Translations under genes and position numbers: made by a program
NCBI GenBank assembly: GCA_021818945.1
Contig: JAKASV010000001.1
Location: 36,221-100,220 of the forward strand
Reading direction: 5' to 3'
From: a bacterium
GTDB taxonomy: Bacteria; Babelota; Babeliae; Babelales; Vermiphilaceae
Length of the DNA: 64,000 bases
Shown: in pieces, positions 9,918-19,503 of the stretch
How positions within the stretch are numbered: position 1 is the first letter of the stretch
Layout: each line of letters starts with the position of its first letter
Notes under the pieces: model-generated
Databases searched by the model: none
Told to the model about the DNA's origin: nothing
What the model saw: only the letters and a program-made list of their open reading frames with translations

Positions 9918-10901
9918 ATGGATTTTCTTTCTTTTCTTGATACGTCAGGATCACCCGCATGGTGGCAATCTCGGTCTTGTGTATATTGTACTGGAAGCGA
10001 ATATCCGGTTCTCTTTTTTTCTACCTTTATTGAAAGATGTAAAAAATCTGGACTTGGACATATCCAAGTTATTGATCTTGCCGATAGTTCTATTGACAGT
10101 GCAATAGCTCAATTTTCTACGTCATTTCTTGGTAATCGAACCTATTATTGGCTTAAAAATATTTCTGAACTTGACGCCAAAAAACGTTCATATTGGTTGG
10201 GTTATCTACAATCATATCAAGGCCCAAATTGTTTGATTTTCTTTAGTGATAAACATATGGCCCATGTTAAATCTGATTCAGTCAATCATATAGAGATTCC
10301 AGATCAGTTTGACATAACGACCTCAGCTCCCGTTTTTAATGCGCTGGTGCCCAATGATACTCGTTCTTGTTCATTAGTTGTTCGTGCTGTATTTAAATCT
10401 CGTCGCAAAATTTCGCTCGATTCAATATGCTTATTGACATATTATATGGAGGCTTCGGGTGCTGAACTTGAAAAGTTTCTCAATAGTTTGCTTGATACTA
10501 TCATTGTTCCTGAGTCATCGCTTTTTGATTTGAGTAAATATCTATTTGCGCGCAAGCCTGAATCCTTTTTTCGTGTTTGGCAAACAATGGGTTTTATGTA
10601 TGGCGAACTTTTTTGGATAGCTTATTGGGGCGATATTTTTTGGCGGGCATATCATTTTTCACGGCTATCTACCATGGGGCAACATGAACAGGCAAAAAAA
10701 TTTGCAACTCGATTGCCGTTTACCTTTATTCAAGGTGGCTGGCGTCAAATAACTCTTGAGGAGCTTAAAGGAGCTCTCAACTATGTTTATGCGCTTGATG
10801 CTGATATCAAGAACGGAGTTCAAGGTTACCCATTCTTGGAATTGCTGTATTTAAAATTTTTCTTACGCCATTTTGATGTGCGGCATAGGCACGGTTTATA
10901 G
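9918..10901 (+). CDS. Probable DNA polymerase III delta subunit (HolA-like), divergent
   Basis: A 327-residue soluble protein with no signal peptide, starting seven bases after rph. The length, the absence of a Walker motif, and the C-terminal helical pattern around residues 225-320 (FWIAYWGDIFWRAYHFSR, a basic LPF segment, then LKGALNYVYALDADIKNG and LELLYLKFF) match the third domain of the clamp-loader delta subunit, which ends with a helix carrying D-x-x-[IL]-K-x-G. The N-terminal half (residues 20-130) alternates hydrophobic strands and helices as expected for the AAA-like domain I. Sequence identity to familiar HolA proteins looks very low, so this is a fold-level inference. Confidence 0.5.
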   Translation: MDFLSFLDTSGSPAWWQSRSCVYCTGSEYPVLFFSTFIERCKKSGLGHIQVIDLADSSIDSAIAQFSTSFLGNRTYYWLKNISELDAKKRSYWLGYLQSYQGPNCLIFFSDKHMAHVKSDSVNHIEIPDQFDITTSAPVFNALVPNDTRSCSLVVRAVFKSRRKISLDSICLLTYYMEASGAELEKFLNSLLDTIIVPESSLFDLSKYLFARKPESFFRVWQTMGFMYGELFWIAYWGDIFWRAYHFSRLSTMGQHEQAKKFATRLPFTFIQGGWRQITLEELKGALNYVYALDADIKNGVQGYPFLELLYLKFFLRHFDVRHRHGL

Positions 10902-10914
10902 CCACAAGGGCTCT

Positions 10915-10962
10915 TTTTGAGTGTGAGCTTTTGAGTAACTACTCAAAAAGTTGAGGTATAAT
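10915..10962 (+). promoter_or_regulatory. Repeated TTTTGAGT motif with palindrome next to a TATAAT box
   Basis: TTTTGAGT occurs twice as direct repeats (10915-10922 and 10929-10936). The second copy forms a palindrome with ACTCAAAA at 10941-10948 (9-base arms around a 2-base centre). A perfect TATAAT lies at 10957-10962. The arrangement resembles an operator overlapping a promoter for the downstream ATPase gene. No good -35 hexamer stands at 17 bases. The function is inferred from layout only. Confidence 0.35.
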
Positions 10963-11049
10963 TAACTAACAGCTTAAGGCCAAGCCTGGAGAGTCCAACT
11001 AGTCAAACTAGTGGTTTACCCTTTTTGAAAAAATTATTGACTTTTTACT

Positions 11050-11098
11050 CGTTTTCATTGAAAATTGGAATAGAGAATTCCAAAATTCAATGAAAACG
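11050..11098 (+). repeat. 49-base near-perfect inverted repeat just before the ATPase start codon
   Basis: Left arm 11050-11071 begins CGTTTTCATTGAA and right arm 11077-11098 ends TTCAATGAAAACG. The 22-base arms match at 20 of 22 positions around a 5-base loop. The GGAG Shine-Dalgarno of the next gene begins at the last base of the right arm, so the stem in mRNA would abut or partly mask the ribosome-binding site. No T-tract follows, so this does not look like an intrinsic terminator. Confidence 0.75.
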
Positions 11099-11105
11099 GA
11101 GTGCC

Positions 11106-12251
11106 ATGAAAAGAGAACAACTTCTTGAGGATATTCGATTCACCGCCCATGTTCATCCAATTTGTGGACTACTTGGGCCACGACAAGCAGGAAAAACAAC
11201 TTTAGCCCGAATGTACGCAGAAAAACATTATGCAGGCGATTATAAATTTTTCGATTTGGAAAATCCTGCTGATGTTTCACGTCTTGAAAATCCTCTACTT
11301 GCAATACAACAAACCTCAAAAACCCTTATTGTCATAGATGAAATACAACGTATGCCAAACCTGTTCCCCGTGTTGCGCGTTATAGTTGATGACCCAGGCA
11401 ATACACATGCATTTTTGATTTTAGGCAGCGCATCACGCGACCTTATTCGCCAATCGTCTGAATCACTTGCTGGCAGAATTGGTTACATTGACGTCATGCC
11501 TTTTTCAATAGAAGAAACACATGAAAGCAAAAAATTATGGTTGCAGGGAGGTTTTCCACGATCATATTTGGCAGATAGTTTAGAAAAAAGTATTAACTGG
11601 CGCCAAAATTATATCACTACTTTTTTAGAACAAGATATTCCTAATCTCGGATTTCAGATTCCACCAGGGCAACTGAGACGATTTTGGCTTATGTTGGCCC
11701 ATTATCACGGACAAGTTTTTAATGCAAGTGAGCTGGGAAAATCTTTAGCAATTTCGCACCATACAACAAAAAAATATTTAGATATTTTGACCGGTACATT
11801 CATGATCCGCACCCTTGAACCATGGTTTGAAAATTTGAGCAAAAGACAAGTGAAATCGCCAAAAATATATTTTCGCGACAGCGGCATTTTACACACATTA
11901 TTGGGTATCGAAACCGAAGACCAACTCTACAACAATCCCAAGGTTGGAGCTTCATGGGAAGGATTTGCTCTTGAAGAGACGGTGAGATTATCGCGTGCGT
12001 CATCTGCGGAATGCTTCTTTTGGTCAACGTATGCTGAAGCTGAATTGGATTTGTTTATGATCAAAAAAGGAAAAAAACTAGGGTTTGAATTCAAATATAC
12101 GGATAATCCAAAAACCACCAAATCAATGTCTGTAGCACTCAAAGATCTTAACCTCGATCATTTATATATAATAGTTCCCTTGAGTAATAACTATGTATTG
12201 GATGAAAAAATATCAGTCTGTTCGCTTGATAATATACTTACCCTATACTGA
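11106..12251 (+). CDS. AAA_14/DUF4143-type ATPase
   Basis: A 381-residue P-loop ATPase of the large, poorly understood AAA_14 plus DUF4143 family. Walker A is GPRQAGKTT (residues 24-32) and Walker B is LIVIDEIQ, followed by the sensor-like FLILGSASRD. The second half has a winged-helix-like stretch (NASELGKSLAISHHTTKKYLDIL) and a C-terminal domain with an ELDL...GFEFKYT pattern like the restriction-endonuclease-like fold of DUF4143. It is flanked by a strong inverted repeat upstream and an IS3 element downstream. The TGA stop lies inside an 11-bp duplication at the IS left end; removing the IS would extend the protein by about five residues, so the C-terminus was probably trimmed by the insertion. 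Confidence 0.85.
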   Translation: MKREQLLEDIRFTAHVHPICGLLGPRQAGKTTLARMYAEKHYAGDYKFFDLENPADVSRLENPLLAIQQTSKTLIVIDEIQRMPNLFPVLRVIVDDPGNTHAFLILGSASRDLIRQSSESLAGRIGYIDVMPFSIEETHESKKLWLQGGFPRSYLADSLEKSINWRQNYITTFLEQDIPNLGFQIPPGQLRRFWLMLAHYHGQVFNASELGKSLAISHHTTKKYLDILTGTFMIRTLEPWFENLSKRQVKSPKIYFRDSGILHTLLGIETEDQLYNNPKVGASWEGFALEETVRLSRASSAECFFWSTYAEAELDLFMIKKGKKLGFEFKYTDNPKTTKSMSVALKDLNLDHLYIIVPLSNNYVLDEKISVCSLDNILTLY

Positions 12252-12358
12252 CCCTATACTGACCCCTGTGAACTAGACAGTTCAAATTAGGAGACAAAGA
12301 GGGGTAAACTTGAAGAAGAAAAATAAGAAAGCCCAACCTACTTTCAGGGGGACAAACT

Positions 12359-12637
12359 ATGTCAAAAAAATATGCGAGCCATTCATCACAGTTTAAGTTT
12401 AAAGTAGCACTAGAAGCCATAAAAGGTATTAAGACTTCGGCCGAGTTAAGCCAGGAGTTTGGGTTATCTTCAAGTCAGATTTACGCGTGGAAGAAACAAC
12501 TCGAAGATGCTGGACCGGAAGTCTTTGCGAACAAGAAGAAGAAAAAAGATTCAGAGCCGACTGTAGAACAGCTGCATGCAACCATAGGGAAGCTGAAAGT
12601 TGAAAATGATTTTTTAGCCAAGGCGCTCGATCTTTAG
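12359..12637 (+). CDS. IS3-family transposase OrfA (HTH)
   Basis: A 92-residue protein with a helix-turn-helix (FKFKVALEAIKGIKTSAELS, then GLSSSQIYAWKKQL) and a C-terminal leucine-zipper-like coiled coil (VEQLHATIGKLKVENDFL). This part of IS3 elements binds the terminal repeats. It is intact and ends in TAG within the overlap where orfB begins in the -1 frame, the usual site of programmed frameshifting to make OrfAB. Confidence 0.9.
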   Translation: MSKKYASHSSQFKFKVALEAIKGIKTSAELSQEFGLSSSQIYAWKKQLEDAGPEVFANKKKKKDSEPTVEQLHATIGKLKVENDFLAKALDL

Positions 12638-13555
12638 ATAGGAACAAAAAACTCGTTCTGATCAACCAAAAGGAACAGTTATCGATCAAGCGCAAGTGTG
12701 AGTTGCTGGGCATGAATCGCAGTGGCTTGTACTATGAGAAGAAACCTGTAACAGAGAATGATGTTGTACTTATGAATGAGATTCACGATATCTATAGCGA
12801 ATGGCCTTTCTATGGATACCGTAAAATTCATGCAGTATTGCAAAAAGCGTGAACATAAAGCTAATCGCAAGAAGGTACAACGGATCATGCAGCTTATTGG
12901 GCTCAAGGCTGTATGGCCCGGCAAGAAGACAACGATACGAGACCATAAACAAGCGATACATCCATACCTGTTAAAGGATCTCGTTATAGATCAGCCCAAC
13001 CAGGTGTGGCAGGTTGATATAACGTACATCAAGATCAAAACTGGGTTTGTTTATTTGGTTTGCTTAATCGATGTATACAGCAGAAGGATAATTGGGCTGG
13101 AGTATCTCGGTATTTTTAGATACGACATCATGCGAACAAGCCTTGGCTATGGCATTGACTAGCAGAAAACCCGAGATTGTTAATACGACCAAGGGTGCCA
13201 GTTTACCAGCGAAAGTTGGTGCACCATGCTTATACGACATGACATCAAGATTAGCATGGATGGCAAAGGCCGTTGGGCTGACAATGTGTACATCGAACGT
13301 TTATGGAGATCTATAAAATATGAGCTCGTATATTTACACAGATTCGGAACGGTAACTGAGGCCAAGAATGCTATTGCAAATTATATTGATTTTTATAATA
13401 CACAACGCCCTCACCAGGCCCTTGGATACAAAGTTCCAGACGATGCTTATAAGGAGTTTGGATATGTAAAATACATGGATCCAGAAGTTGAGTCTATTGT
13501 TCCCTTTTTAGGGACCAGTAATAATTCTCAAATTTTTTGTGAAAAGTTGTCTTGA
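12634..13555 (+). pseudogene. IS3-family transposase OrfB, broken by frameshifts
   Basis: The integrase-core ORF can be read only by changing frame three times. The first piece, from 12634, has ELLGMNRSGLYYEKK and WPFYGYRKIHAVLQ and stops at 12850. The second holds the first catalytic Asp in QVWQVDITYIK. The third covers a short stretch around LDTTSCEQALAMAL. The fourth supplies DQGCQFTS with the second Asp and NVYIERLWRSIKYE with the catalytic Glu, ending YNTQRPHQALGY. All three DDE residues therefore survive, but no single frame encodes them. Either the copy is dead or the sequence has indel errors. Confidence 0.85.
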
Positions 13556-13579
13556 CATTGGGGGTCACTATATTTTTTA

Positions 13580-14272
13580 TTATCGATGTAGGCATTGCAC
13601 ATGGAGAGTTATTGTGTTCTCGCCTGATTCGGCAATAATAATTTGGTCTTTATGTCCTGTTGTTGCTGCGGTTTTTTCGTGTCCAGCTGGCAAGGTAATG
13701 CGCAAAACTCTTCGGTTACTGAATATGACGATGGGACTTGGTACGTGCTCTACAATTATTTTATTCATGAGTCTAAAAGGAATCATTCTGATTAAAAAGT
13801 TGTGCAGGCTTCCATCTTTTAGAGGATCATATTGCAGCTGTTGCCCTGAAGGAAAAACATAGCTGGTTGTTCCATCAGAGTTGTTTTTAATAGAGGTGTT
13901 TGGAGGAATTACTACTGGGTAAGGCCTTGCTCTAAATCCAGCTAATTCAGCACTTGCTATCTGTTGCCATTGTGCAACCCTACTAGGGTCAGCCTCTCTG
14001 AGCATAAATTTGTCGTCAGGAATTTCATAACGGTGACCCCATTTAACTTCAATGACAAATTCTGGATGCGTACAATTAAATGATCTTAATTCTCCTGGCT
14101 GGAGCTCTGCTTGCAAAATGACTTGCCCAAACGAGCCTCCTGGTACTGGTCTATATTCAAGAATTTCGACTATTTTGGGAGTATTGGTCCTATTAATAAC
14201 TTCCATTGCTTGTGCAGTATGACAATAAACTAGAACAATAATCAAAAACCATTCTAATGGTGTGTACTTCAT
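13580..14272 (-). CDS. Secreted protein of unknown function
   Basis: A 230-residue protein starting with a typical signal peptide: MKYTPLEWFLIIVLVYC followed by a likely AQA cleavage site. The mature part is rich in short beta-type stretches (EVINRTNTPKIVEILEYRP, FVIEVKWGHRYEIPDDKF, IIVEHVPSPIVIFSNRRVL) and has no catalytic motif I recognise. Its 3' end lies 13 bases from the IS3 right end and converges with the ATPase gene, so the IS seems to have landed between two genes without hitting this one. Function unknown. Confidence 0.7.
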   Translation of the reverse strand: MKYTPLEWFLIIVLVYCHTAQAMEVINRTNTPKIVEILEYRPVPGGSFGQVILQAELQPGELRSFNCTHPEFVIEVKWGHRYEIPDDKFMLREADPSRVAQWQQIASAELAGFRARPYPVVIPPNTSIKNNSDGTTSYVFPSGQQLQYDPLKDGSLHNFLIRMIPFRLMNKIIVEHVPSPIVIFSNRRVLRITLPAGHEKTAATTGHKDQIIIAESGENTITLHVQCLHR

Positions 14273-14416
14273 AAAATCCCCCTAAAAAATAATAATGAGT
14301 TTCTATCCCTAATCATAAATATGAGTAATGTTTACAAATTAAATCAAGAATAGAAAAAAATTTATCTATTCAGAGGCTCTTTCCAAGTAAGAAGAAGGCT
14401 GAAATGTTTCAGAAGA

Positions 14417-15085
14417 TCAGTCTAACTTTGTATGAGAAGTTTTATGTGGTTGTATCATACCGATTGACATAATGAGAGTAATCGCCTCTTGACGAGTTAT
14501 ATCAAGTGGAACCAGATCATCTTTTGCTACAATCAGATAAAAGCCGCCTGTTGGATTTGGCGTTGTAGGTACATAGACGCTCACGTAGTGAACATTAGGT
14601 CGCGGTGCCAAGTGGCCAGCAATTTCACCTGTGACAAAACCTATGGTATAAATAGATTGTCCTGCCAGTTGGACTATGACTACCTGCTGAAAACTGCTTT
14701 TATCTTTATGGTTAAATGCCGCCACAAGCTGCTTCATGCCAGAATAAATGGGACTGACAAGTGGAATTTTATTGAACCATTCTTCGACCCTATCGAGTAT
14801 TGCTCTAAAAACAAAAAGATTCAAGAATGTCCCCAACAATAATATGCATATAATAATAAGTATAACTTCAATATGAGGAATCCATTGCAGCCATGATGGT
14901 ATGAATTGAGTACTGCCCATGATGAGATTTCTAACAGGTTCCAATAAGCTTTTGATGAATTTAAACAATACATTAAATATTGTTATAGTTAATAATAAAG
15001 GCAGTACAGTAATGAGCCCATTGATAAATAATTTCCAGATTATTTTGCTGATGCGTGAAGCAAGCGAGTACATTGTTTGTTTCAT
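14417..15085 (-). CDS. DUF502 family inner-membrane protein
   Basis: A 222-residue protein with two hydrophobic segments (about residues 20-45 and 72-95) and the DUF502 signature: GLITVLPLLLT near the N-terminus, LVSPIYSGMKQLVAAF, GFVTGE, and VSVYVPTTPNPTGGFYLIV followed by a basic/acidic tail. Members are inner-membrane proteins of unknown biochemical role. It lies 12 bases downstream of glmM on the same strand and is probably the last gene of the cdaA-like/cdaR/glmM operon. Confidence 0.85.
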   Translation of the reverse strand: MKQTMYSLASRISKIIWKLFINGLITVLPLLLTITIFNVLFKFIKSLLEPVRNLIMGSTQFIPSWLQWIPHIEVILIIICILLLGTFLNLFVFRAILDRVEEWFNKIPLVSPIYSGMKQLVAAFNHKDKSSFQQVVIVQLAGQSIYTIGFVTGEIAGHLAPRPNVHYVSVYVPTTPNPTGGFYLIVAKDDLVPLDITRQEAITLIMSIGMIQPHKTSHTKLD

Positions 15086-15097
15086 TCTAAAAATTCC

Positions 15098-16429
15098 TTA
15101 TGCATGGTCAATAGCTATACGCAATTGATTGGCAAGTTTGGTTACCATAGTCTCAGCATCTTTTTTTTCGGGGGCTTCCACTAATACACGTAGTACAGGT
15201 TCTGTACCTGAATAACGGATGACAAAACGTCCGTGTGGAAATTCTGCATGATTTTTGGTAAGTATTTCAGTAATTGGACTGCGATTAATATCTTTTTTTT
15301 GTTGTATAGGGATATTAATGATAACTTGTGGATAGTGTATAAAACTTGTCATATCCCAATTTGAAGACTTAATGATTGTGTCAAGTAAACTTAATGCCGT
15401 AAATATACCATCAGCACTGTCTAAATAATCTTGCATGATAATATGTCCTGAAGGTTCGCCTCCCAGAGGTAATTTATGAAGTTTAAGTTCTTCCATGACA
15501 TTCTGGTCTCCAACATCTGCGCGAATGAGGTTTTTGCCTTTGCACGATAGATACTCAGCTAGTCCTTCATTACTAAAGGTGGTTCCAACGACCGCAGGTG
15601 CAATTTTAAATTTTGGATTATCAATAAGGAGCGCCAGGATATCGTCCCCATTTTTAATGTGGCCGTGCCTGTTAACTGCAATTATTCTGTCTCCATCCCC
15701 ATCAAAAGCAAACCCTGCATCAGCTTTATGTAATTTTACAGCCTCTTGTAATTCTTTTGGCCATAGTGATCCGCATTGAGCATTGATATTGTTTCCATTA
15801 GGCTTGGCATTAATTGCAATAACATTGGCGCCAAATAGGCGAAAAACATGTGGGGCAAGCGATGATGTCGAACCGTGAGCACAATCTAAAACGATAGTTT
15901 TGCCATGTAAAAATTTGTCTTTAAAATGTTTAGACAAAGTAGCTATATAGGGTTCACCAGGATTAAGTGCTCTAAAATCATTGCCTAAATGTGAATGATC
16001 AAGCGATTCAAGATCTACTTTTTCGAAAAGATCTATGATTCTGTCTTGATCTGCGCGCCGTATCTTACTGCCTTGAGAATCGACAATTTTGAGGCCATTA
16101 TATTGAGCGGGGTTATGTGATGCAGTAATGATGATACCACAATTAAATGATTTGTTTATACGCGTCAGAAGACAGGCAGCTGGAGTGGGCAGTGCGAGGG
16201 CATCAAAGATTTTACAGTGTGTGAGTAGTAGACCACTTTTAAGTGATGACTTTATAAAATGAGAAGATGAGCGAGTATCGTGTGCCAAAAGAATGGAAGG
16301 ATCGGTTTGATTTTTTTCAGTTGCCCATTGTGCGATTGCATATCCTAATCTGGGCAAGGCTTGCACGGTTAGGGGCGATTTTCCTATCAATTCTCGAATA
16401 CCGTCTGTACCAAAGAGTTGCTTGGACAT
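15098..16429 (-). CDS. glmM: Phosphoglucosamine mutase
   Basis: Converts glucosamine-6-phosphate to glucosamine-1-phosphate on the way to UDP-GlcNAc for the cell wall and surface glycans. 443 residues, the family length. FGTDGIRELIG opens the protein, the phosphoserine loop TASHNPAQYNGLK is near residue 102, the metal-binding FDGDGDRII is present, then the sugar-binding GGEPSGHII and the phosphate-binding RYSGTEPVLRVLVE near the C-terminus. It stands directly after the YbbR/CdaR-like gene, the classical cdaA-cdaR-glmM order. Confidence 0.97.
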   Translation of the reverse strand: MSKQLFGTDGIRELIGKSPLTVQALPRLGYAIAQWATEKNQTDPSILLAHDTRSSSHFIKSSLKSGLLLTHCKIFDALALPTPAACLLTRINKSFNCGIIITASHNPAQYNGLKIVDSQGSKIRRADQDRIIDLFEKVDLESLDHSHLGNDFRALNPGEPYIATLSKHFKDKFLHGKTIVLDCAHGSTSSLAPHVFRLFGANVIAINAKPNGNNINAQCGSLWPKELQEAVKLHKADAGFAFDGDGDRIIAVNRHGHIKNGDDILALLIDNPKFKIAPAVVGTTFSNEGLAEYLSCKGKNLIRADVGDQNVMEELKLHKLPLGGEPSGHIIMQDYLDSADGIFTALSLLDTIIKSSNWDMTSFIHYPQVIINIPIQQKKDINRSPITEILTKNHAEFPHGRFVIRYSGTEPVLRVLVEAPEKKDAETMVTKLANQLRIAIDHA

Positions 16430-16446
16430 TGTTAACTCCTCATTGC

Positions 16447-16812
16447 CTATGCTTGCTTTTCCTCTGACGTTACACGAATCAATACTGGTGCTGGGCTATA
16501 GTCTACCAATTTAATGGTCGCAGGTAAAAATAAATGCCTTGACTCTAGATACATATTAGTTGACGGCTTTTGTAGTTGTTTTGCATCAAGATGTATAGCC
16601 AGTTGAGAAAAATCAAGAGCTATCAGATCAGAACGTTTTGCGTACAATGAGATGCGAATAGTTTCAGGAGCGTTGATAGCAACCTGTGGAGTTGTGTTAT
16701 AAAAACAGATGGGCACATCGACCATGATAGAATCGCTGCGCTGTTGACTCAAGATGTACCATAGGCTGACACCGAAAAAAATTGACATAATTTTAAGCAT
16801 GATTTTTTTCAT
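16447..16812 (-). CDS. YbbR/CdaR-like membrane-anchored protein
   Basis: A short protein (121 residues) with an N-terminal membrane anchor (IMLKIMSIFFGVSLWYIL) and one YbbR-like beta domain: VDVPICFYNTTP, then ETIRISLYAKRSDLIAL, LAIHLDAKQL and APVLIRVT. CdaR proteins normally carry several YbbR repeats and regulate the diadenylate cyclase CdaA; here only one is left. I chose the ATG preceded by AAGGGA at seven bases; the start overlaps the end of the upstream cyclase-like gene by 20 bases. The identification rests on the domain pattern plus its position between the cdaA homologue and glmM. Confidence 0.75.
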   Translation of the reverse strand: MKKIMLKIMSIFFGVSLWYILSQQRSDSIMVDVPICFYNTTPQVAINAPETIRISLYAKRSDLIALDFSQLAIHLDAKQLQKPSTNMYLESRHLFLPATIKLVDYSPAPVLIRVTSEEKQA

Positions 16813-17605
16813 CGAGTTTTCCCTTGCTATGTGTTGATCTGCCAAGCTTTTCAGAAAAATTGGATTTGGTCAGGTACTGTAATAAAGTCACTCGACAATT
16901 TGTGCTTGTAAGATTTTCAAGGTGATTACCATGTAAAACAAGATCAAAACTATTTTTTTCTGGTCTAGATTTGATTGCGATCGCATCTATTTTTGTGCAT
17001 ACGGTTAATGCGGTCGTCCAATTATCTTGAGTATTCAGTTCTCTTATCCAGGTGCAATTGATTCCCTTTAAGGTTCCGGTACTAGAAATCCAAATCATAG
17101 CTTGAGAGTCAAATAGTAAGCTTTCTATAAGCATAGAAAGTATAGATTTTTTTAATGGAGTGTTCAGAGAAAATTCTGTTGAAATAAGACTTTCGAGACT
17201 ATCTTTATTTTCAATAATGCAGATAATCTGCTTATTACTATGCATAGCAATTAAAAATGCTTGAAGTAATTCATCGAGCCAAAGCGTATCAAGATGTGCT
17301 GGTAAAATTTTTGTAGGTACCGCTAAGTATTTTGCTAAACTGTCTTGATGCATAAGAATACCTATAAGAGCTGCTACTGGTGAATAGCTTATGAGCAATG
17401 TGGTAAGTAATGGCAACTGGATGCAGTGACATGCAATAATCAAGGTACAATAACCATACAAGTACCAGACAAGTGTGCGCGTAGTATCTTTGTTTAGCCA
17501 CAATGAAATTCGATACAATAACCAGCTGAAAAATAGCAGTTCTAATAGATCTTTGTAACCCCAGATATACATATACGCACTATAAGGATTTTGTAACAAG
17601 GTCAT
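16793..17605 (-). CDS. Diadenylate cyclase CdaA homologue lacking catalytic motifs
   Basis: A 270-residue protein with three N-terminal membrane segments (about residues 18-38, 44-60 and 64-84) and a C-terminal domain that aligns with DisA_N. KDLLELLFFSWLLYRI matches the CdaA transmembrane start, GILMHQDSLAKYLA falls where CdaA has IFQPELRRALE, and IICIIENKDSLESLI falls where it has the GALLTIER block. Where CdaA has the substrate motif HDGAV this protein has FDSQAM (residues 165-170), and where it has RHRAA it has NWTTA. Both motifs needed for c-di-AMP synthesis are thus lost. First gene of the cdaR-glmM operon. Homology is inferred from pattern plus synteny; a catalytic role is unlikely. 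Confidence 0.7.
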   Translation of the reverse strand: MTLLQNPYSAYMYIWGYKDLLELLFFSWLLYRISLWLNKDTTRTLVWYLYGYCTLIIACHCIQLPLLTTLLISYSPVAALIGILMHQDSLAKYLAVPTKILPAHLDTLWLDELLQAFLIAMHSNKQIICIIENKDSLESLISTEFSLNTPLKKSILSMLIESLLFDSQAMIWISSTGTLKGINCTWIRELNTQDNWTTALTVCTKIDAIAIKSRPEKNSFDLVLHGNHLENLTSTNCRVTLLQYLTKSNFSEKLGRSTHSKGKLDEKNHA

Positions 17606-17665
17606 AAAAACTCCTTTTTAAATGCCCTTATTACCCTAAAATAAGTTTTCGTTTTTGTACAGAAT

Positions 17666-18265
17666 TCATTCAGGCTTTCTGGAGGGAGTATCAAAACTTG
17701 GACTTCCGCACCCTGAACTATCGCTACAAGTGCTTTCGCTACCGGGGCTTTTGCATTGGAGATTAAATACAGATGCTTGTTCCGATTTTCGCTGACCGTA
17801 AAGGCGAATTAATTGCTCAAAGTCTAGTCCTGTCCAAGGCTCAGTAGGTGGTAGAGCTTTCACAAAACTTGTGCTGCCATCCGGCTGTTGTCTATAATAC
17901 AATGTTGATCCATCGAAATGAATCTGGATAAGCAGCCCTAGCTCCCCTCCAGAGATTGTTGTAAAAGGTAGTTGTGCCAAATATTCTGTTCTGGTGCGTA
18001 CAAAAGCCTCCTTAACAGTATTTATACAATGAAAAGAGACATGTTCTTGTAAGTATTTATTTATTTTTTCAAGTTCAGTTGCAGCATTGCGACGATCAAT
18101 AGAAGGCAAAAAAAGCTTTTGTATATCAGAGACTAATTGTGCAACAGAAGCTGCATTTTCACAAATGCATTCCCGTTTCGGGTCTTCGCTTGCCTTTGTA
18201 TATGATACTATCGACATACAAGCCAGACAAACCAAACCATTGAGTAAAAAATCTCTTTTCATCAT
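17666..18265 (-). CDS. Secreted protein, member A of a three-member local family
   Basis: 199 residues with a signal peptide (LLNGLVCLACMSIVSYTKA). The mature part has a helical N-terminal half (SVAQLVSDIQKLFLPSIDR) and then a C-terminal block LYYRQQPDGSTSF...EPWTGLDFEQLIRLY. The pattern YY-x-DG/PDG, then PW-x-x-L-x-F-E-x-LI-x-x-Y recurs in the proteins at 20494-21048 and 21372-21869. A Ser/Cys-rich tail (SESTCSDSSGCGSPS) closes the protein. No known domain recognised. It is divergent from trpS. Confidence 0.7.
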   Translation of the reverse strand: MMKRDFLLNGLVCLACMSIVSYTKASEDPKRECICENAASVAQLVSDIQKLFLPSIDRRNAATELEKINKYLQEHVSFHCINTVKEAFVRTRTEYLAQLPFTTISGGELGLLIQIHFDGSTLYYRQQPDGSTSFVKALPPTEPWTGLDFEQLIRLYGQRKSEQASVFNLQCKSPGSESTCSDSSGCGSPSFDTPSRKPE

Positions 18266-18418
18266 TATTCCTTAATATTGATAAAGTCCTTTAGGAATAT
18301 ATATATGATTATGTTTTCGTAGATTCTTGTCAAGAATCGAGTAATATTAAGTTTTGCAGGAATCTTCGATTTAATGGTACAGTGTAAGCAATCTACAGGC
18401 AATAATATGAAAATATAA

Positions 18419-19435
<1,017 letters not shown>

Positions 19436-19503
19436 AACTCTTTTGTTTATTGCGTGAGTTTGTTAAGATTGGCTCTGATACTTATTAACCTAGAGGAGGG
19501 TAT

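Larger units (their letters stand above)
12259..13567 (+). mobile_element. IS3-family insertion sequence
   Basis: Left end TGACCCC (12260 on) and right end GGGGTCA (ending 13567) are inverted copies with further scattered matches (AGACA) inside. CTATA lies immediately outside both ends, allowing one base of uncertainty on the left, and is a likely target duplication. Inside are orfA and, in the -1 frame, orfB as usual for IS3. An 11-bp tandem duplication (12243-12253 and 12254-12264) sits at the left boundary. About 1.3 kb long. It lies between two convergent genes. Confidence 0.85.

Noticed and set aside
12776..13316. Two separate small genes inside the IS
   Set aside because: Both are pieces of one IS3 OrfB, recognisable by the DDE motifs.
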